The notes under the pieces were generated by a model, which saw nothing but the letters and a program-made list of their open reading frames with translations, made no database searches and was not told where the DNA came from. From assembly GCA_003251775.1 (NCBI GenBank), contig QKEK01000191.1:1-42675 (forward strand): a DNA stretch of 42,675 bases, given 5' to 3'. Origin of the DNA: Clostridia bacterium. Lineage in GTDB: Bacteria; Bacillota; Clostridia; DSM-8532; SZUA-474. The translations under genes and the position numbers were made by a program. Positions 18,836 to 28,880 of this stretch are shown here, piece by piece (positions within the stretch are counted from its first letter, which is position 1; the number at the start of each line of letters is the position of its first letter).

Positions 18836-18896
18836 TTTAAGCACTCAAGTGGAGACTTACTGCGTAAACCAATAAGTCTCCACTTGAGTGCTTAAA
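18836..18896. other. Perfect 24-bp inverted repeat with 13-nt loop
   Basis: TTTAAGCACTCAAGTGGAGACTTA / TAAGTCTCCACTTGAGTGCTTAAA. Confidence 0.9.
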
Positions 18897-18922
18897 AACT
18901 AGGGACAAGAAGCTACAATTTT

Positions 18923-19276
18923 TTATTTACATTCATTATGGTGATGGTGCTCGTGACATACAGAGCCAGTTGATTTTAGTTTACCCTGTAAATATGCACC
19001 AACAACCTCTTGAGCATCTCCTGAAGCACCCGTTATGACCTCGATCACTTTTTCATTGAATATTTCAATCGCACCTCCGCCCATTCCACCAGAAATTATA
19101 ACCTTTACTCCCATATCATTTAAAAAATTTGGCAGAAAGCCTGGTCTGTGGCCAGGATTAGGAATTGACTCCATTTTAGTAATCTGATTATTTTCAACCT
19201 CAAATATGTTAAAATTCTCACAATGCCCAAAATGCTCAGTTACCATTCTTCCTTCGCTTGCAACTGCAATTTTCAT
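18923..19276 (-). CDS. NifX/NifB-type dinitrogenase iron-molybdenum cofactor family protein
   Basis: MKIAVASEGRMVTEHFGHCENFNIFEV...GGMGGGAIEIF; His-rich tail. Confidence 0.85.
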   Translation of the reverse strand: MKIAVASEGRMVTEHFGHCENFNIFEVENNQITKMESIPNPGHRPGFLPNFLNDMGVKVIISGGMGGGAIEIFNEKVIEVITGASGDAQEVVGAYLQGKLKSTGSVCHEHHHHNECK

Positions 19277-19710
19277 AGTACATTACCTCCATTTATATTT
19301 TTGAATTCCTTATATAGTGCTGAATAAACCTCTGGAATCTTCTTTTCTGCATTTAATGGTTTTAGGGTTTTATCCGTCCATGCATGTAAGGTTTCTCCAG
19401 TCGCTATGGGTTTGTTATTAGAAGCATTGAAAACCTGATAAGAAAAGCTTATACGTACACAGGACAAAGTCTTTATTCTTGTTTCAACCACTATTTCGTC
19501 CTCATATTTTGCAGGTGATATAAACCTGCAGTTCATTTCATACAAAGGGAGCAAAACCCCCTTAGCCTCAATGCTTGTATTAGAAACACCAGCCTTTTTT
19601 AAAAAATCAGTTCGTCCCGCTTCAAACCATATAGGATAATTCGAGTGGTGAACAATTCCCATTTGGTCAGTCTCAGCATACCTTGCCGTAAAAACTGTAC
19701 TAGTTCGCAT
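19273..19710 (-). CDS. Acyl-CoA thioesterase (YbgC/4HBT-like)
   Basis: ARYAETDQMGIVHHSNYPIWFEAGRTDFLKKAG; ATG 19710 preceded by AGGGGG. Confidence 0.85.
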   Translation of the reverse strand: MRTSTVFTARYAETDQMGIVHHSNYPIWFEAGRTDFLKKAGVSNTSIEAKGVLLPLYEMNCRFISPAKYEDEIVVETRIKTLSCVRISFSYQVFNASNNKPIATGETLHAWTDKTLKPLNAEKKIPEVYSALYKEFKNINGGNVL

Positions 19711-19730
19711 TACTATACCCCCTTCTGTAC

Positions 19731-20597
19731 TCACTCAATTTCTTGCTCCTCCTTCAATAAATCCCCAAGCGATTCAACCATACCATTCATCCACTCCCCT
19801 TCACAAAGCTCAATCATGCCTTTATCACAGGCAGCGGCTATTTTAGGGTCAATTGGTAATTTAGCAAGCACCTCAAGCCCGTATTCCTTTGCAACCACTT
19901 CAACATTACTTTCACCAAAAAGCTTAATCTCTTTATCACAATCAGGACACCTAATATATCCCATGTTTTCTACAAGCCCAAGTATGGGTATATTCATCAT
20001 TTTTGCCATCCTTACGGCCTTGGCTACAATCATTGATACTAGCTCTTGTGGAGAGGTTACCACGATAATTCCATCCACAGCTAATGATTGAAATACCGTT
20101 AACGGAACATCACCAGTTCCCGGTGGCATATCTATGAACATAAAGTCAATATTTCCCCATATAACGTCTGTCCAGAATTGCTTCACAGTATTTGCAATGA
20201 TAGGTCCTCTCCAAACAACTGGGTCAGTGTCTTTTTCTAAAAGCAAATTAACAGACATTATATTTATTCCCATCTTACTTTTGACAGGGAAATATCCAAT
20301 TTCACTCCCCTGCACCTTTTGCTTCAAGCCAAATACCTTTGGGATTGAAGGCCCTGTAATATCTGCATCCAAAATCGCTGTATTGTATCCATTCCTCGCC
20401 ATCAAAACTGCTAGCATTGAGGTAACAAGTGATTTCCCTACACCACCCTTACCGCTTACTACTGCTATTACCTTTTTTATTTGACTCAAATCATGAGGAC
20501 TCTCAGAGAAATCGTTCTTTGCTGTTTCCCTTTCATTGCATTCTTCACTGCATTCGCCACACTTTTTGTTACAACTCTCACTCATTTTTATGTTCAT
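19731..20597 (-). CDS. Mrp/NBP35-family Fe-S carrier ATPase
   Basis: AVVSGKGGVGKSLVTSMLAVLMA...DADITGPSIPKVFG...MPPGTGDVPLT. Confidence 0.9.
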   Translation of the reverse strand: MNIKMSESCNKKCGECSEECNERETAKNDFSESPHDLSQIKKVIAVVSGKGGVGKSLVTSMLAVLMARNGYNTAILDADITGPSIPKVFGLKQKVQGSEIGYFPVKSKMGINIMSVNLLLEKDTDPVVWRGPIIANTVKQFWTDVIWGNIDFMFIDMPPGTGDVPLTVFQSLAVDGIIVVTSPQELVSMIVAKAVRMAKMMNIPILGLVENMGYIRCPDCDKEIKLFGESNVEVVAKEYGLEVLAKLPIDPKIAAACDKGMIELCEGEWMNGMVESLGDLLKEEQEIE

Positions 20598-20648
20598 TCC
20601 TTTCCTTCATACATATCCTTCATATATAGGCTTAGTACATATACACGT

Positions 20649-21509
20649 CTAGCTCAAACACTTCAAGGTTTTTTTATAAACATCCTTTATCGCTTCAGTA
20701 GTAGCACAGTCAATCGTTACAATACTTTCACCCTTATTTAACACTGTTACAATATTAGAATCAAAAGGTATCTTCCCTACAAGCGTTAAATTCTGTTCAC
20801 TACAAAGCTTTTCTATTTTGTGTGAATTTTTGAGATTTGTATCATACTTATTTATACAAACTACCGTTTTAACATTAAATCTTTTTGCTGTTTTAATAAT
20901 TCTCTGCATATCACTTATCCCTGAGAGTGATGGCTCTGTAACCACAAGTACTAGGTCAACTCCGCTAATTGAAGCAATGACAGGACAACCGATACCAGGT
21001 GAACCATCAATTATAGCAATATCAGAAGCCTTCTCTGTTATACACATTTGCTTCTTAACCTCTGTAACTAATTTACCAGAATTGCCACTACCCATTCTTA
21101 ATTGTGCAGTTGAAAAAACGCTTTCATTTTTATATAGCATTAATTCTCCAGCAACATTAGGATGAATACTTACAGCTCCCATAGGACAAATGGCCTCGCA
21201 AACACCACATCCCTCACAAGAGAATGCCTCCACCTTCAAAATAGAATCAACTTCCTTTATAGCCCCAAATCTGCAATTGAGCTTGCAAAGCTTACAGGAA
21301 GTACATTTCTCAATATCTATAATAGCCTTTCCCATCCCAAAAAAGTCTCTTTTCTCAGGCAGGTTTTTTTGTACCATTATCAAGTGCAGGTTTGGTGCAT
21401 CCACGTCACAGTCAGCAAATACTTTAGCATTACTAAGCCTAACAAAGGCACTTGCTACAGTTGTTTTACCAGTGCCACCTTTACCACTTAATATTAATAG
21501 CTGTTTCAA
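20649..21509 (-). CDS. MinD-superfamily P-loop ATPase with inserted 2[4Fe-4S] ferredoxin domain
   Basis: LSGKGGTGKTTVA; CTSCKLCKLNC and CEGCGVCEAICP. Confidence 0.9.
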   Translation of the reverse strand: MKQLLILSGKGGTGKTTVASAFVRLSNAKVFADCDVDAPNLHLIMVQKNLPEKRDFFGMGKAIIDIEKCTSCKLCKLNCRFGAIKEVDSILKVEAFSCEGCGVCEAICPMGAVSIHPNVAGELMLYKNESVFSTAQLRMGSGNSGKLVTEVKKQMCITEKASDIAIIDGSPGIGCPVIASISGVDLVLVVTEPSLSGISDMQRIIKTAKRFNVKTVVCINKYDTNLKNSHKIEKLCSEQNLTLVGKIPFDSNIVTVLNKGESIVTIDCATTEAIKDVYKKTLKCLS

Positions 21510-22345
21510 GGCCTCACCTCCTGATATACTTTGGCAAGCAACTCTTCAAACAGCAATTTATACTCTCTCTTTTCTCTTACTGCAATAATTGCGTTAGAAT
21601 TGAGTTCTCCCAGCTCTTTATCAAAAGGAATTTTTGCTAAAACAGGAATATGCTTTTTACTGCAAAAAAGCTCTGAAGGGTTATCATCGTCAGTATATTT
21701 GTTCAGTACAGCTGCAAATGGCTTATCAAACAATCCTACTAGTTCATAAACCATAGCAAGATTGTGGGCTCCAAATATAGTTGATTCAGCAACAAGTATG
21801 CAAAAATCCGCATCCTTAATGCTTTCCATCACAACACATGCACTTCCAGGCGGGCAGTCTATTATAAAAGTATCTTCCTCGGAAATAGAGTCAAGCATCC
21901 TTCTAATAATGGGTACTCCAGAAGCCTCCCCAGTATTAAGAATTCCTGTTATAACCTTAACATTATGCGAGATACCTGTCTCTATCCTGCCAATTACTCT
22001 ATCCCTTTCAAGCATAGCCTTTTGAGGGCAAAGAAGAATACACCCTCCACAGGAATGGCATACCTCATCGAATACCTTTATTTTTTCACCTATATACGCC
22101 AAAGCATTAAACCTGCAAAAATCTATACATTTCCTGCATCCATTACACTTACTAGGATTAAGCTCTGGTGTCTTCACTACAACATTTTGAGTATACAGAC
22201 CCTCTGGCTTGAAAAACAAATGCCCATTTGGCTCCTCAACATCACAATCTATGTATACTGCATTTTTTGATGCAGCTGCCATATTAACAGCTACTAGGGT
22301 TTTTCCAGCACCACCCTTTCCACTTAATACAGCAATTTTCATCAA
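21506..22345 (-). CDS. MinD-superfamily P-loop ATPase with inserted 2[4Fe-4S] ferredoxin domain
   Basis: LSGKGGAGKTLVA; CNGCRKCIDFC and CHSCGGCILLCP. Confidence 0.9.
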   Translation of the reverse strand: MMKIAVLSGKGGAGKTLVAVNMAAASKNAVYIDCDVEEPNGHLFFKPEGLYTQNVVVKTPELNPSKCNGCRKCIDFCRFNALAYIGEKIKVFDEVCHSCGGCILLCPQKAMLERDRVIGRIETGISHNVKVITGILNTGEASGVPIIRRMLDSISEEDTFIIDCPPGSACVVMESIKDADFCILVAESTIFGAHNLAMVYELVGLFDKPFAAVLNKYTDDDNPSELFCSKKHIPVLAKIPFDKELGELNSNAIIAVREKREYKLLFEELLAKVYQEVRP

Positions 22346-22707
22346 AGATGTCCTCCATGAAAACCAGCATGAATCTCGTTAAGCAAAGACAATGTACCTT
22401 CATTAAAGGCTTTTATATTATCAGCTATTATATCATTTACTGTCTTATATAGCTTAATATTAGCTGCTTTCAAAACTGCTGCTGCATTCTCTCCACAACG
22501 AGGTGTAATAATTGCATTGGCTCCTGAATCTACAATTATCTGTGCTGCTTTAATCCCAGCACCTCCCTGGCTTCCTGCCGCACTATTTTCTAAAAAAACA
22601 CTTGAATTAGTCTCAGTATCATAAATTAAAAAGAAGGGTGTGCGTCCAAATGATATACACACCCTTGATTCCATAGCTTTATCCTCCACAGGTATTGCAA
22701 TCTTCAT
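22342..22707 (-). CDS. NifX-type dinitrogenase iron-molybdenum cofactor family protein
   Basis: MKIAIPVEDKAMESRVCISFGRTPFFLIYD; start at 22707 after a GGGGAGGATAGAAGAG RBS region. Confidence 0.85.
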   Translation of the reverse strand: MKIAIPVEDKAMESRVCISFGRTPFFLIYDTETNSSVFLENSAAGSQGGAGIKAAQIIVDSGANAIITPRCGENAAAVLKAANIKLYKTVNDIIADNIKAFNEGTLSLLNEIHAGFHGGHL

Positions 22708-22750
22708 CTCTTCTATCCTCCCCTTATAAATTTTAACTACAGACATTGCC

Positions 22751-23122
22751 TCAATCAAGCCCATCTGAGCATTCATTCCCTACGCTATGCCTTTGACAGC
22801 CACCACAACCACAGTAAGGTTCAAGTCCATTGCAAACCTCATAGTCACCACCCTCAATCTTGATGACCTTACTATTCACCAAGGACTCAGCAAGCTTTTT
22901 CCTTGCATCATTATATATTCGTTGAACTGTTGTACGGGCAATCTTCATTTGCTCCGCTGCTTCCTCTTGAGTAAACCCTTGTAAATCTATTAGCCTAATT
23001 GTTTCATATTCCTCAATATTCATAACAACCACCTGTTCTTTAACATACGCTACTTTTAATGGTCCAAACAGGCTGTTTTCAGGCAAACAACAAACCTTTC
23101 TCCATTTTCGTGGTCTAGGCAA
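22751..23122 (-). CDS. DUF134 family predicted DNA-binding protein
   Basis: [60 protein letters not shown] start at 23122 after AAAGGAGG. Confidence 0.85.
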   Translation of the reverse strand: MPRPRKWRKVCCLPENSLFGPLKVAYVKEQVVVMNIEEYETIRLIDLQGFTQEEAAEQMKIARTTVQRIYNDARKKLAESLVNSKVIKIEGGDYEVCNGLEPYCGCGGCQRHSVGNECSDGLD

Positions 23123-23137
23123 AAAAAAACCTCCTTT

Positions 23138-23187
23138 TTGACATATGTTCATAATGTTCATTATAGCACGTTATGAACATATGTCAA
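23138..23187 (-). promoter_or_regulatory. Consensus sigma-A promoter embedded in a 17-bp perfect inverted repeat (operator)
   Basis: Minus strand TTGACA-N16-TATAAT; arms TTGACATATGTTCATAA / TTATGAACATATGTCAA. Confidence 0.85.
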
Positions 23188-23310
23188 TAACTAATTTTTT
23201 GAGTTATTGCAAAAGCTCTCGTTATAAGGTATTTTATAATTTAACACTACTTCTACGAATGAAAAATCCAAATCTTCGATGGAAATATTTTTGTACATTA
23301 CAATCCTTAC

Positions 23311-24558
23311 CTACAGTTTAAGTAAATATTCTATATACTCTTCTAGGGTCATATTGCTATCATACATAATTTGTGCATGCTTCTCCCCTATAAACCTTAA
23401 ATGCCAGGGCTCATAATCCTTTCCTGTAATATCATATTTGCCCTCTGGATATCTGACAATAAACCCAAATCTATAGCAATTATCCTTTATCCACTTGCCC
23501 TGTATGGTTTCATCAAAGCCCTGAGTTAAAGAATTGTCAGCAGAAACGTCAACAGCCAGACCACTTTGATGCTCGCTAGTTCCTGGTAATGCGACAGTCC
23601 TTTGTGCCACAGCGTCTGCCTCTTCACCATATTTATAACGAAGCCTGTTTACCTTTGATGTATATAGGCTTTTCTGGTAATTATAGCTCCTGTAACAGCT
23701 AAGGATTTTTAGCCTTGATTTAGTTTCTTTATATAATGCACTCATCATATTCTGTAAGGCTTCAGCGGCATCCTTATCTAGACTCATCTGAGTAGAAGGT
23801 ACTTTGACTAAGGTTGTGGGTACATAGCTTTTAGGGAGTTGATTATTGTTGTTAACTAGCAACAAGTTTTCTGGTTTTGTATTCTTTAGGTCTTCAGAGT
23901 CTGAAAAGAGGAATCCCTTTATCTTATATGCAGGGATGCTTTTTATAACCTCCGAATTATAGCTATATAAAATCACTTTATCTATTGGATTAGTTATTTT
24001 AAAGGCTTCAATAGCACCACAAACTTCTATTTCATTTCCTGTAATATTCCAAACTATATCAAGACCTTCTATAAATGTAGATATAAATAAGGATGAAACA
24101 AAAAGACTCTGGTCAACAAAACCGATTGGTGTTTCCATAGCACATCTGACTCCATTTATTGAAACGATATCTTGATTAAGATAAATTTTAATACTTTGCT
24201 CTAATTCATTTAGTATTTCCTCTTTCTGATGCAACTCCTCTTGTTGGTTATCTATCTGCAAATTATCTGTCTTTAAATAACTTTCTTTAAAAGCTAGTAC
24301 TATACTCTTTTCATCGCTATTCCATAATATGTTAATGTCTAGGTTTTCAGCAACAGTCCTTAGCGGCAACATGGGGTATCCATTTCTGCAAAAAAGCTGC
24401 ATTTCCGCTGATACTATTTCACCATTTATTTTTAGTGTTATTTTTTCATTAATTTTTAGTCCTGTTTCACTGTCTTGACCTTCAGCCCATACCTTGTTAC
24501 ATAGTGGTGAAAACAAAAAAAACACCAAAAGAATATACGCTAACCCTTTTCTCATCAA
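23311..24558 (-). CDS. VanY-type D-Ala-D-Ala carboxypeptidase with N-terminal copper-amine-oxidase-like domain
   Basis: YPMLPLRTVAENLDINILWNSDEKSI; SEHQSGLAVDVS...EPWHLRFIG. Confidence 0.9.
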   Translation of the reverse strand: MMRKGLAYILLVFFLFSPLCNKVWAEGQDSETGLKINEKITLKINGEIVSAEMQLFCRNGYPMLPLRTVAENLDINILWNSDEKSIVLAFKESYLKTDNLQIDNQQEELHQKEEILNELEQSIKIYLNQDIVSINGVRCAMETPIGFVDQSLFVSSLFISTFIEGLDIVWNITGNEIEVCGAIEAFKITNPIDKVILYSYNSEVIKSIPAYKIKGFLFSDSEDLKNTKPENLLLVNNNNQLPKSYVPTTLVKVPSTQMSLDKDAAEALQNMMSALYKETKSRLKILSCYRSYNYQKSLYTSKVNRLRYKYGEEADAVAQRTVALPGTSEHQSGLAVDVSADNSLTQGFDETIQGKWIKDNCYRFGFIVRYPEGKYDITGKDYEPWHLRFIGEKHAQIMYDSNMTLEEYIEYLLKL

Positions 24559-24837
24559 TTTGCACCTTCAAATACGTTTTTATTATTATAAGTCCTCTAA
24601 TAGTATAATCCAAAAATAAGCCTCATTCAAGAAATTACATATAATTTTTTATTTCTACAAAATAAACAACAATTTTTTATTGACGTAAATTATTATTTTA
24701 ATTACACTAAGGTTGGGGTATAAATAGAGTATTAGCAAATTTATTTCTTTGAGGTTTTCGTCATTGAATAATTAAACGCTATTTTGGAGTTAAGACAAAT
24801 ATGTAAGCATATAACTGTACAGGTTATGGGGGCAAGC

Positions 24838-26769
24838 ATGAGAATATCTAAGGTTCATATTAAGTCAAGCTGGATAAAAGTAATTATTACAACGATCATA
24901 ATATTTATTTTTCTGTTCGTTTTTTTGATATTCAGAGAATATATACAATTTACTCAAAACATAAGCTTTTTTGAAGATAAATTTCTAAACGAAAGGGAGT
25001 CTGTTTTACAGCGTGAAATCTATAATAGAATAGATGAGATTACTTATGAGCTTTCTGCTCTTGAAGCTAATGCTATAATGGAGCTTAAGGATAAAATCGG
25101 CCATATTGAAAACGTATTAATAAATTCTGTAAAAAATACTCAAGAAAAATCTATTGGGCAAATGTCGGAAAATATGGTACATATAGTTTTAGACCACGCA
25201 CACCTTGATCCAGAATACTTATATTTTATGATAGATATGGAGGGCAATGTCATTTTATCAGGAACAGATTCAAATATAAACGGAATTAATCTGTACGACA
25301 TAAAAGATAAAGAAGGAAAATTTTTTATAAGAGAAATGATAGAAGATGTAAAAGATGACGGAGAGGCCATCGTATCATATTACTGGCCTAAGGTAAAAGA
25401 TGGTGAGCCACTCTATAAGACGTCATATTGTAAATATATAAATAAAATAGATGCAATAATAGGTACAGGCGTTTATTTTGATGACCTTAATAAGCTTCTA
25501 CAAGACCGAATATTTGAAAAGCTACAAGCGTATTATGAGGGTAAACAGGATTACGTTTTTGTTACAGGCTATGATGGTGTCGCCAGAACATCTGGTAATA
25601 AAGAATTAGTCGGGAAAGATTTAACTCAATTTAAGGATGTTGACGGAAAAATTATTCATGAAAAATTTATGGATATTGTAAACTCTACTGGTGAAGGGTT
25701 TCTAACTTATACCTTTTTTGAAAGAAATAGCGATATGAAAAGTAAGAAAATTTCCTTTATTAAATCAATACCTGAATGGAAGGTATATATTGGAATAGGA
25801 CTGTACCTAAATGATTTTAATGAAAGTATAGAGATTTTTAAAAACAAATATAAGAATGATATGTTAAAACAAATTGTTACTTTATTAGTATTTTTTGTTT
25901 TGTTGTCTGGAATTCTCATCTACTTCATAACTAATACCATAGATATGATAAAAATACATTTCAAACAAGAAGAAATGCTGTATGAAAAATTCTCAGATTT
26001 GACTCTAGAGGGAATCGTAATCATAGATATCAATAATATAATTCAATTTGCTAACCCCGTTGCTAAAAAATTATTACAAATTGCTAAAGAGGATTTTGGA
26101 AAGCTAAAAATTGACTCACTCATAGTTGAAGATAATGAAAAAACACTAGCTAAGGGACTATATGGGCTACATACTACAATTGAAAAATACGACGAACAAA
26201 TCTTTTATATGGAAAAGGACTATAAGGTTATATTCTTCAAGGATATATCAGAAAAGCTTGCATATGAAGAGCAATTAAAATTCATAGCAGATACAGATCA
26301 ATTAACTGCCATACCTAATAGAAGAAGGTTTATTAACGATTATGAAGCATTAGTTTCTGCAAAAAAACATCATAGCACATCTTTTTGCATGTCTATGATT
26401 GATCTGGATAGGTTTAAAGCCATTAATGATCTTTTTGGTCATAACATGGGAGACAATGTATTAAAGACCTTTGCTAGTGAGTTCAAGACGCATATAAGCG
26501 AAGATGACACCCTTTATAGGTATGGAGGAGAGGAATTTATGGCAATATTTGTAAATATAGATATGGAATCATGCAAAAATTTACTTAATAAAATCAATGA
26601 AAGCTTAAGTAATTATGACTGGAAAACAGAATGCTTGAAGGTTACCTTCACCGCTGGGCTCATAGAAGTAAAAGGTGACAATATACAAAATCTTGACGCA
26701 TACTTAAAGAGGCTTGATGAGCTTTTGTATCAAGGAAAACAAAATGGCAGAAATCAGGTAGTATGTTAG
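24838..26769 (+). CDS. Cache-PAS-GGDEF diguanylate cyclase
   Basis: TM at both ends of the Cache region; YRYGGEEFMAIF; start placed at ATG 24838 rather than TTG 24784. Confidence 0.85.
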   Translation: MRISKVHIKSSWIKVIITTIIIFIFLFVFLIFREYIQFTQNISFFEDKFLNERESVLQREIYNRIDEITYELSALEANAIMELKDKIGHIENVLINSVKNTQEKSIGQMSENMVHIVLDHAHLDPEYLYFMIDMEGNVILSGTDSNINGINLYDIKDKEGKFFIREMIEDVKDDGEAIVSYYWPKVKDGEPLYKTSYCKYINKIDAIIGTGVYFDDLNKLLQDRIFEKLQAYYEGKQDYVFVTGYDGVARTSGNKELVGKDLTQFKDVDGKIIHEKFMDIVNSTGEGFLTYTFFERNSDMKSKKISFIKSIPEWKVYIGIGLYLNDFNESIEIFKNKYKNDMLKQIVTLLVFFVLLSGILIYFITNTIDMIKIHFKQEEMLYEKFSDLTLEGIVIIDINNIIQFANPVAKKLLQIAKEDFGKLKIDSLIVEDNEKTLAKGLYGLHTTIEKYDEQIFYMEKDYKVIFFKDISEKLAYEEQLKFIADTDQLTAIPNRRRFINDYEALVSAKKHHSTSFCMSMIDLDRFKAINDLFGHNMGDNVLKTFASEFKTHISEDDTLYRYGGEEFMAIFVNIDMESCKNLLNKINESLSNYDWKTECLKVTFTAGLIEVKGDNIQNLDAYLKRLDELLYQGKQNGRNQVVC

Positions 26770-26793
26770 TATCATAGCTAATAAGCAGTAATT

Positions 26794-28503
26794 TTATGGT
26801 CTATAAATACTATTTTCTTTTATATGTCTTTTTAATTGGTTTGCAAATTCGTATTTATCTACTTTTTCTTTTGAATACAGGTAGAAGAACACATACTCAT
26901 ACTTATTTTGTGGTTCTGCTTCATTTGATAAACTGTTTAAAATATTACTATACTTTGTATAGCTATCCTTATCATCTTTGAATTGTATGTATGTAGTGTC
27001 GGCATCTATTTTAGTAGAAAAATTACTTTTCACTGGAATGAAAATATAGCTAAATTGAATACTATTTTCTTCTGACACTCTTTTTAACACATTCAGTACT
27101 TTTTCTACCTCTTGAGCTCCATAATAATCTTCTCTATTTATTTTATAAAAAGTGCCTTCATCTACTATTATAGACTTTGACATTTCAGTTAATTCATTGT
27201 TAGATATAATAGGTATGAAAAAATCTGCTACTGATTTAGCAAAATCCTTGCCAAAAAGAAAAACAAACTCTTCATGTGATTTCCAAACAGGTTTATATCT
27301 TTTACTTCTGTTAAAAAACTCTTCAATTATATTATTGCCATAACAATTTTTTATAAAAGCTATTATATCCATATCAGATAGAAGTCTATATATTTCATGG
27401 TCTATTCTTTTGCCTTCCTCACTCAAAGACTCTATACTAAACAAAGCTTCAATTAATTCATCACTTGTATTAAATTCACTTTTTTCTGAATTCTTATGAA
27501 TATATTCATGGGCTGCTACTAAGATACACTTTAGCATTAAGTAAGCTTCATATTGAACTATAGGATGAGATATTATCCATTTGGCTTGTGCATTTTTTGC
27601 TTTTATAACATTATCCAAAACACTTAAAGCACTTTTTTTAAAAGCAGGAAATAAAACGTCGTCTACAGAAACCACAGTTAACGACTTAAGTAATCTTATA
27701 TTATCAACCTGAGTATTTTCATATCCTGACATTTTTGAGTCTCTAACTATATAGTCTAATTTATCGACATCTACTGTTTTCGAATTTAAAAGTCGTATCA
27801 TACAATTCTTTATTCCACACCTTATAACCCTATCATTATTATCCACATTAGGGTTAATGGCGTAAACACACCCTAAAATAGCTCTAATAATTAAAATAAG
27901 ATCGGGTTTATTACTAAAACTACTAAAAAATTTTTCGCTGTTTTTTAACACAAGTATTGAACTTACAACCTCGTGTGCTGATGGGGGCTTGCAGGTTTTA
28001 CTACTTTCTGAAACAATAATGTATTTATAGTCATTTATAAATTGTTCTACTTCTTTTTCAGAAACTAATTTATTTGATTTTAATTCAGAAAATAATAACT
28101 TGTTAAGCTTGCATTTATCATTACGTATTTTGTCTTTATAGTTAAACAAATCTTCATACGTATGAGAGAACGGAGCATGTCCAACATCATGAAGTAAACA
28201 AGCAGATAAAAAACTACTTTTTAAATTTAAAAGCTCTTCTTGGGTATAATACATATTAAAATCTTCCCCTAAAGTTATAATAGCATTATTAATAAACCCT
28301 TCAAATGCTAATTTACCCAAATGAAACGTACCTATAGAGTGTATAAACCTATCATGTCTGGCAGATGGATACAATGCTCTAAAACTTATCTGCTCAATCC
28401 ATTTAAGCCTTTGAAACTCTGCTGTATCAATAATATTCCAATATTCGTATTCTAATTGAATATATCCGTGAACTAAATCTTTGATACTTTTAACTTTCCC
28501 CAT
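26794..28503 (-). CDS. HD-domain phosphohydrolase (SAMHD1/dNTPase-like)
   Basis: ARHDRFIHSIGTFHLG; SACLLHDVGHAPFSHTYED; VDKLDYIVRDSKMSG. Confidence 0.85.
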   Translation of the reverse strand: MGKVKSIKDLVHGYIQLEYEYWNIIDTAEFQRLKWIEQISFRALYPSARHDRFIHSIGTFHLGKLAFEGFINNAIITLGEDFNMYYTQEELLNLKSSFLSACLLHDVGHAPFSHTYEDLFNYKDKIRNDKCKLNKLLFSELKSNKLVSEKEVEQFINDYKYIIVSESSKTCKPPSAHEVVSSILVLKNSEKFFSSFSNKPDLILIIRAILGCVYAINPNVDNNDRVIRCGIKNCMIRLLNSKTVDVDKLDYIVRDSKMSGYENTQVDNIRLLKSLTVVSVDDVLFPAFKKSALSVLDNVIKAKNAQAKWIISHPIVQYEAYLMLKCILVAAHEYIHKNSEKSEFNTSDELIEALFSIESLSEEGKRIDHEIYRLLSDMDIIAFIKNCYGNNIIEEFFNRSKRYKPVWKSHEEFVFLFGKDFAKSVADFFIPIISNNELTEMSKSIIVDEGTFYKINREDYYGAQEVEKVLNVLKRVSEENSIQFSYIFIPVKSNFSTKIDADTTYIQFKDDKDSYTKYSNILNSLSNEAEPQNKYEYVFFYLYSKEKVDKYEFANQLKRHIKENSIYRP

Positions 28504-28517
28504 AAATAAATTGTTTG

Positions 28518-28880
28518 CTAAACCATATTAAAAACCATTTCAGACGATTTATGTATCGCCTCAACTACGCATTTTGGCAATCCAATCCTGAAATATCTTA
28601 GCAACCTTTCTTTTAAGCCTTCAAGCTCTCCCTCATCTTGAGAGACTGCTAGTTCAAGTCTATTACCCTTAGCTTTAAAAAAGTATGGATAATTATCTAC
28701 TGTAGAATATATGTCTTCAAAATCTACTTTTGAAAAGGTATCATACTTTTCCAATAGCTCTTTATAAAGAAAATCATCAACTTTAATTATTACATCAAAA
28801 TCTACAAAAGATTTCTTTCGTTCTAATGCTTCAATTAAAACATTTCCTATAATGTACTCTGCTGATATTCTTCTACACAT
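28518..28880 (-). CDS. Small protein of unknown function, operon partner of the HD protein
   Basis: ORF 28518..28901; probable start at internal Met (MCRRISAEYIIGN); 14-nt gap to the HD gene. Confidence 0.6.
   Translation of the reverse strand: MCRRISAEYIIGNVLIEALERKKSFVDFDVIIKVDDFLYKELLEKYDTFSKVDFEDIYSTVDNYPYFFKAKGNRLELAVSQDEGELEGLKERLLRYFRIGLPKCVVEAIHKSSEMVFNMV

Noticed and set aside
19645-20091. 148-aa plus ORF, and similar plus ORFs through 22270
   Set aside because: All antisense to Mrp/MinD operon genes with strong sense homology.
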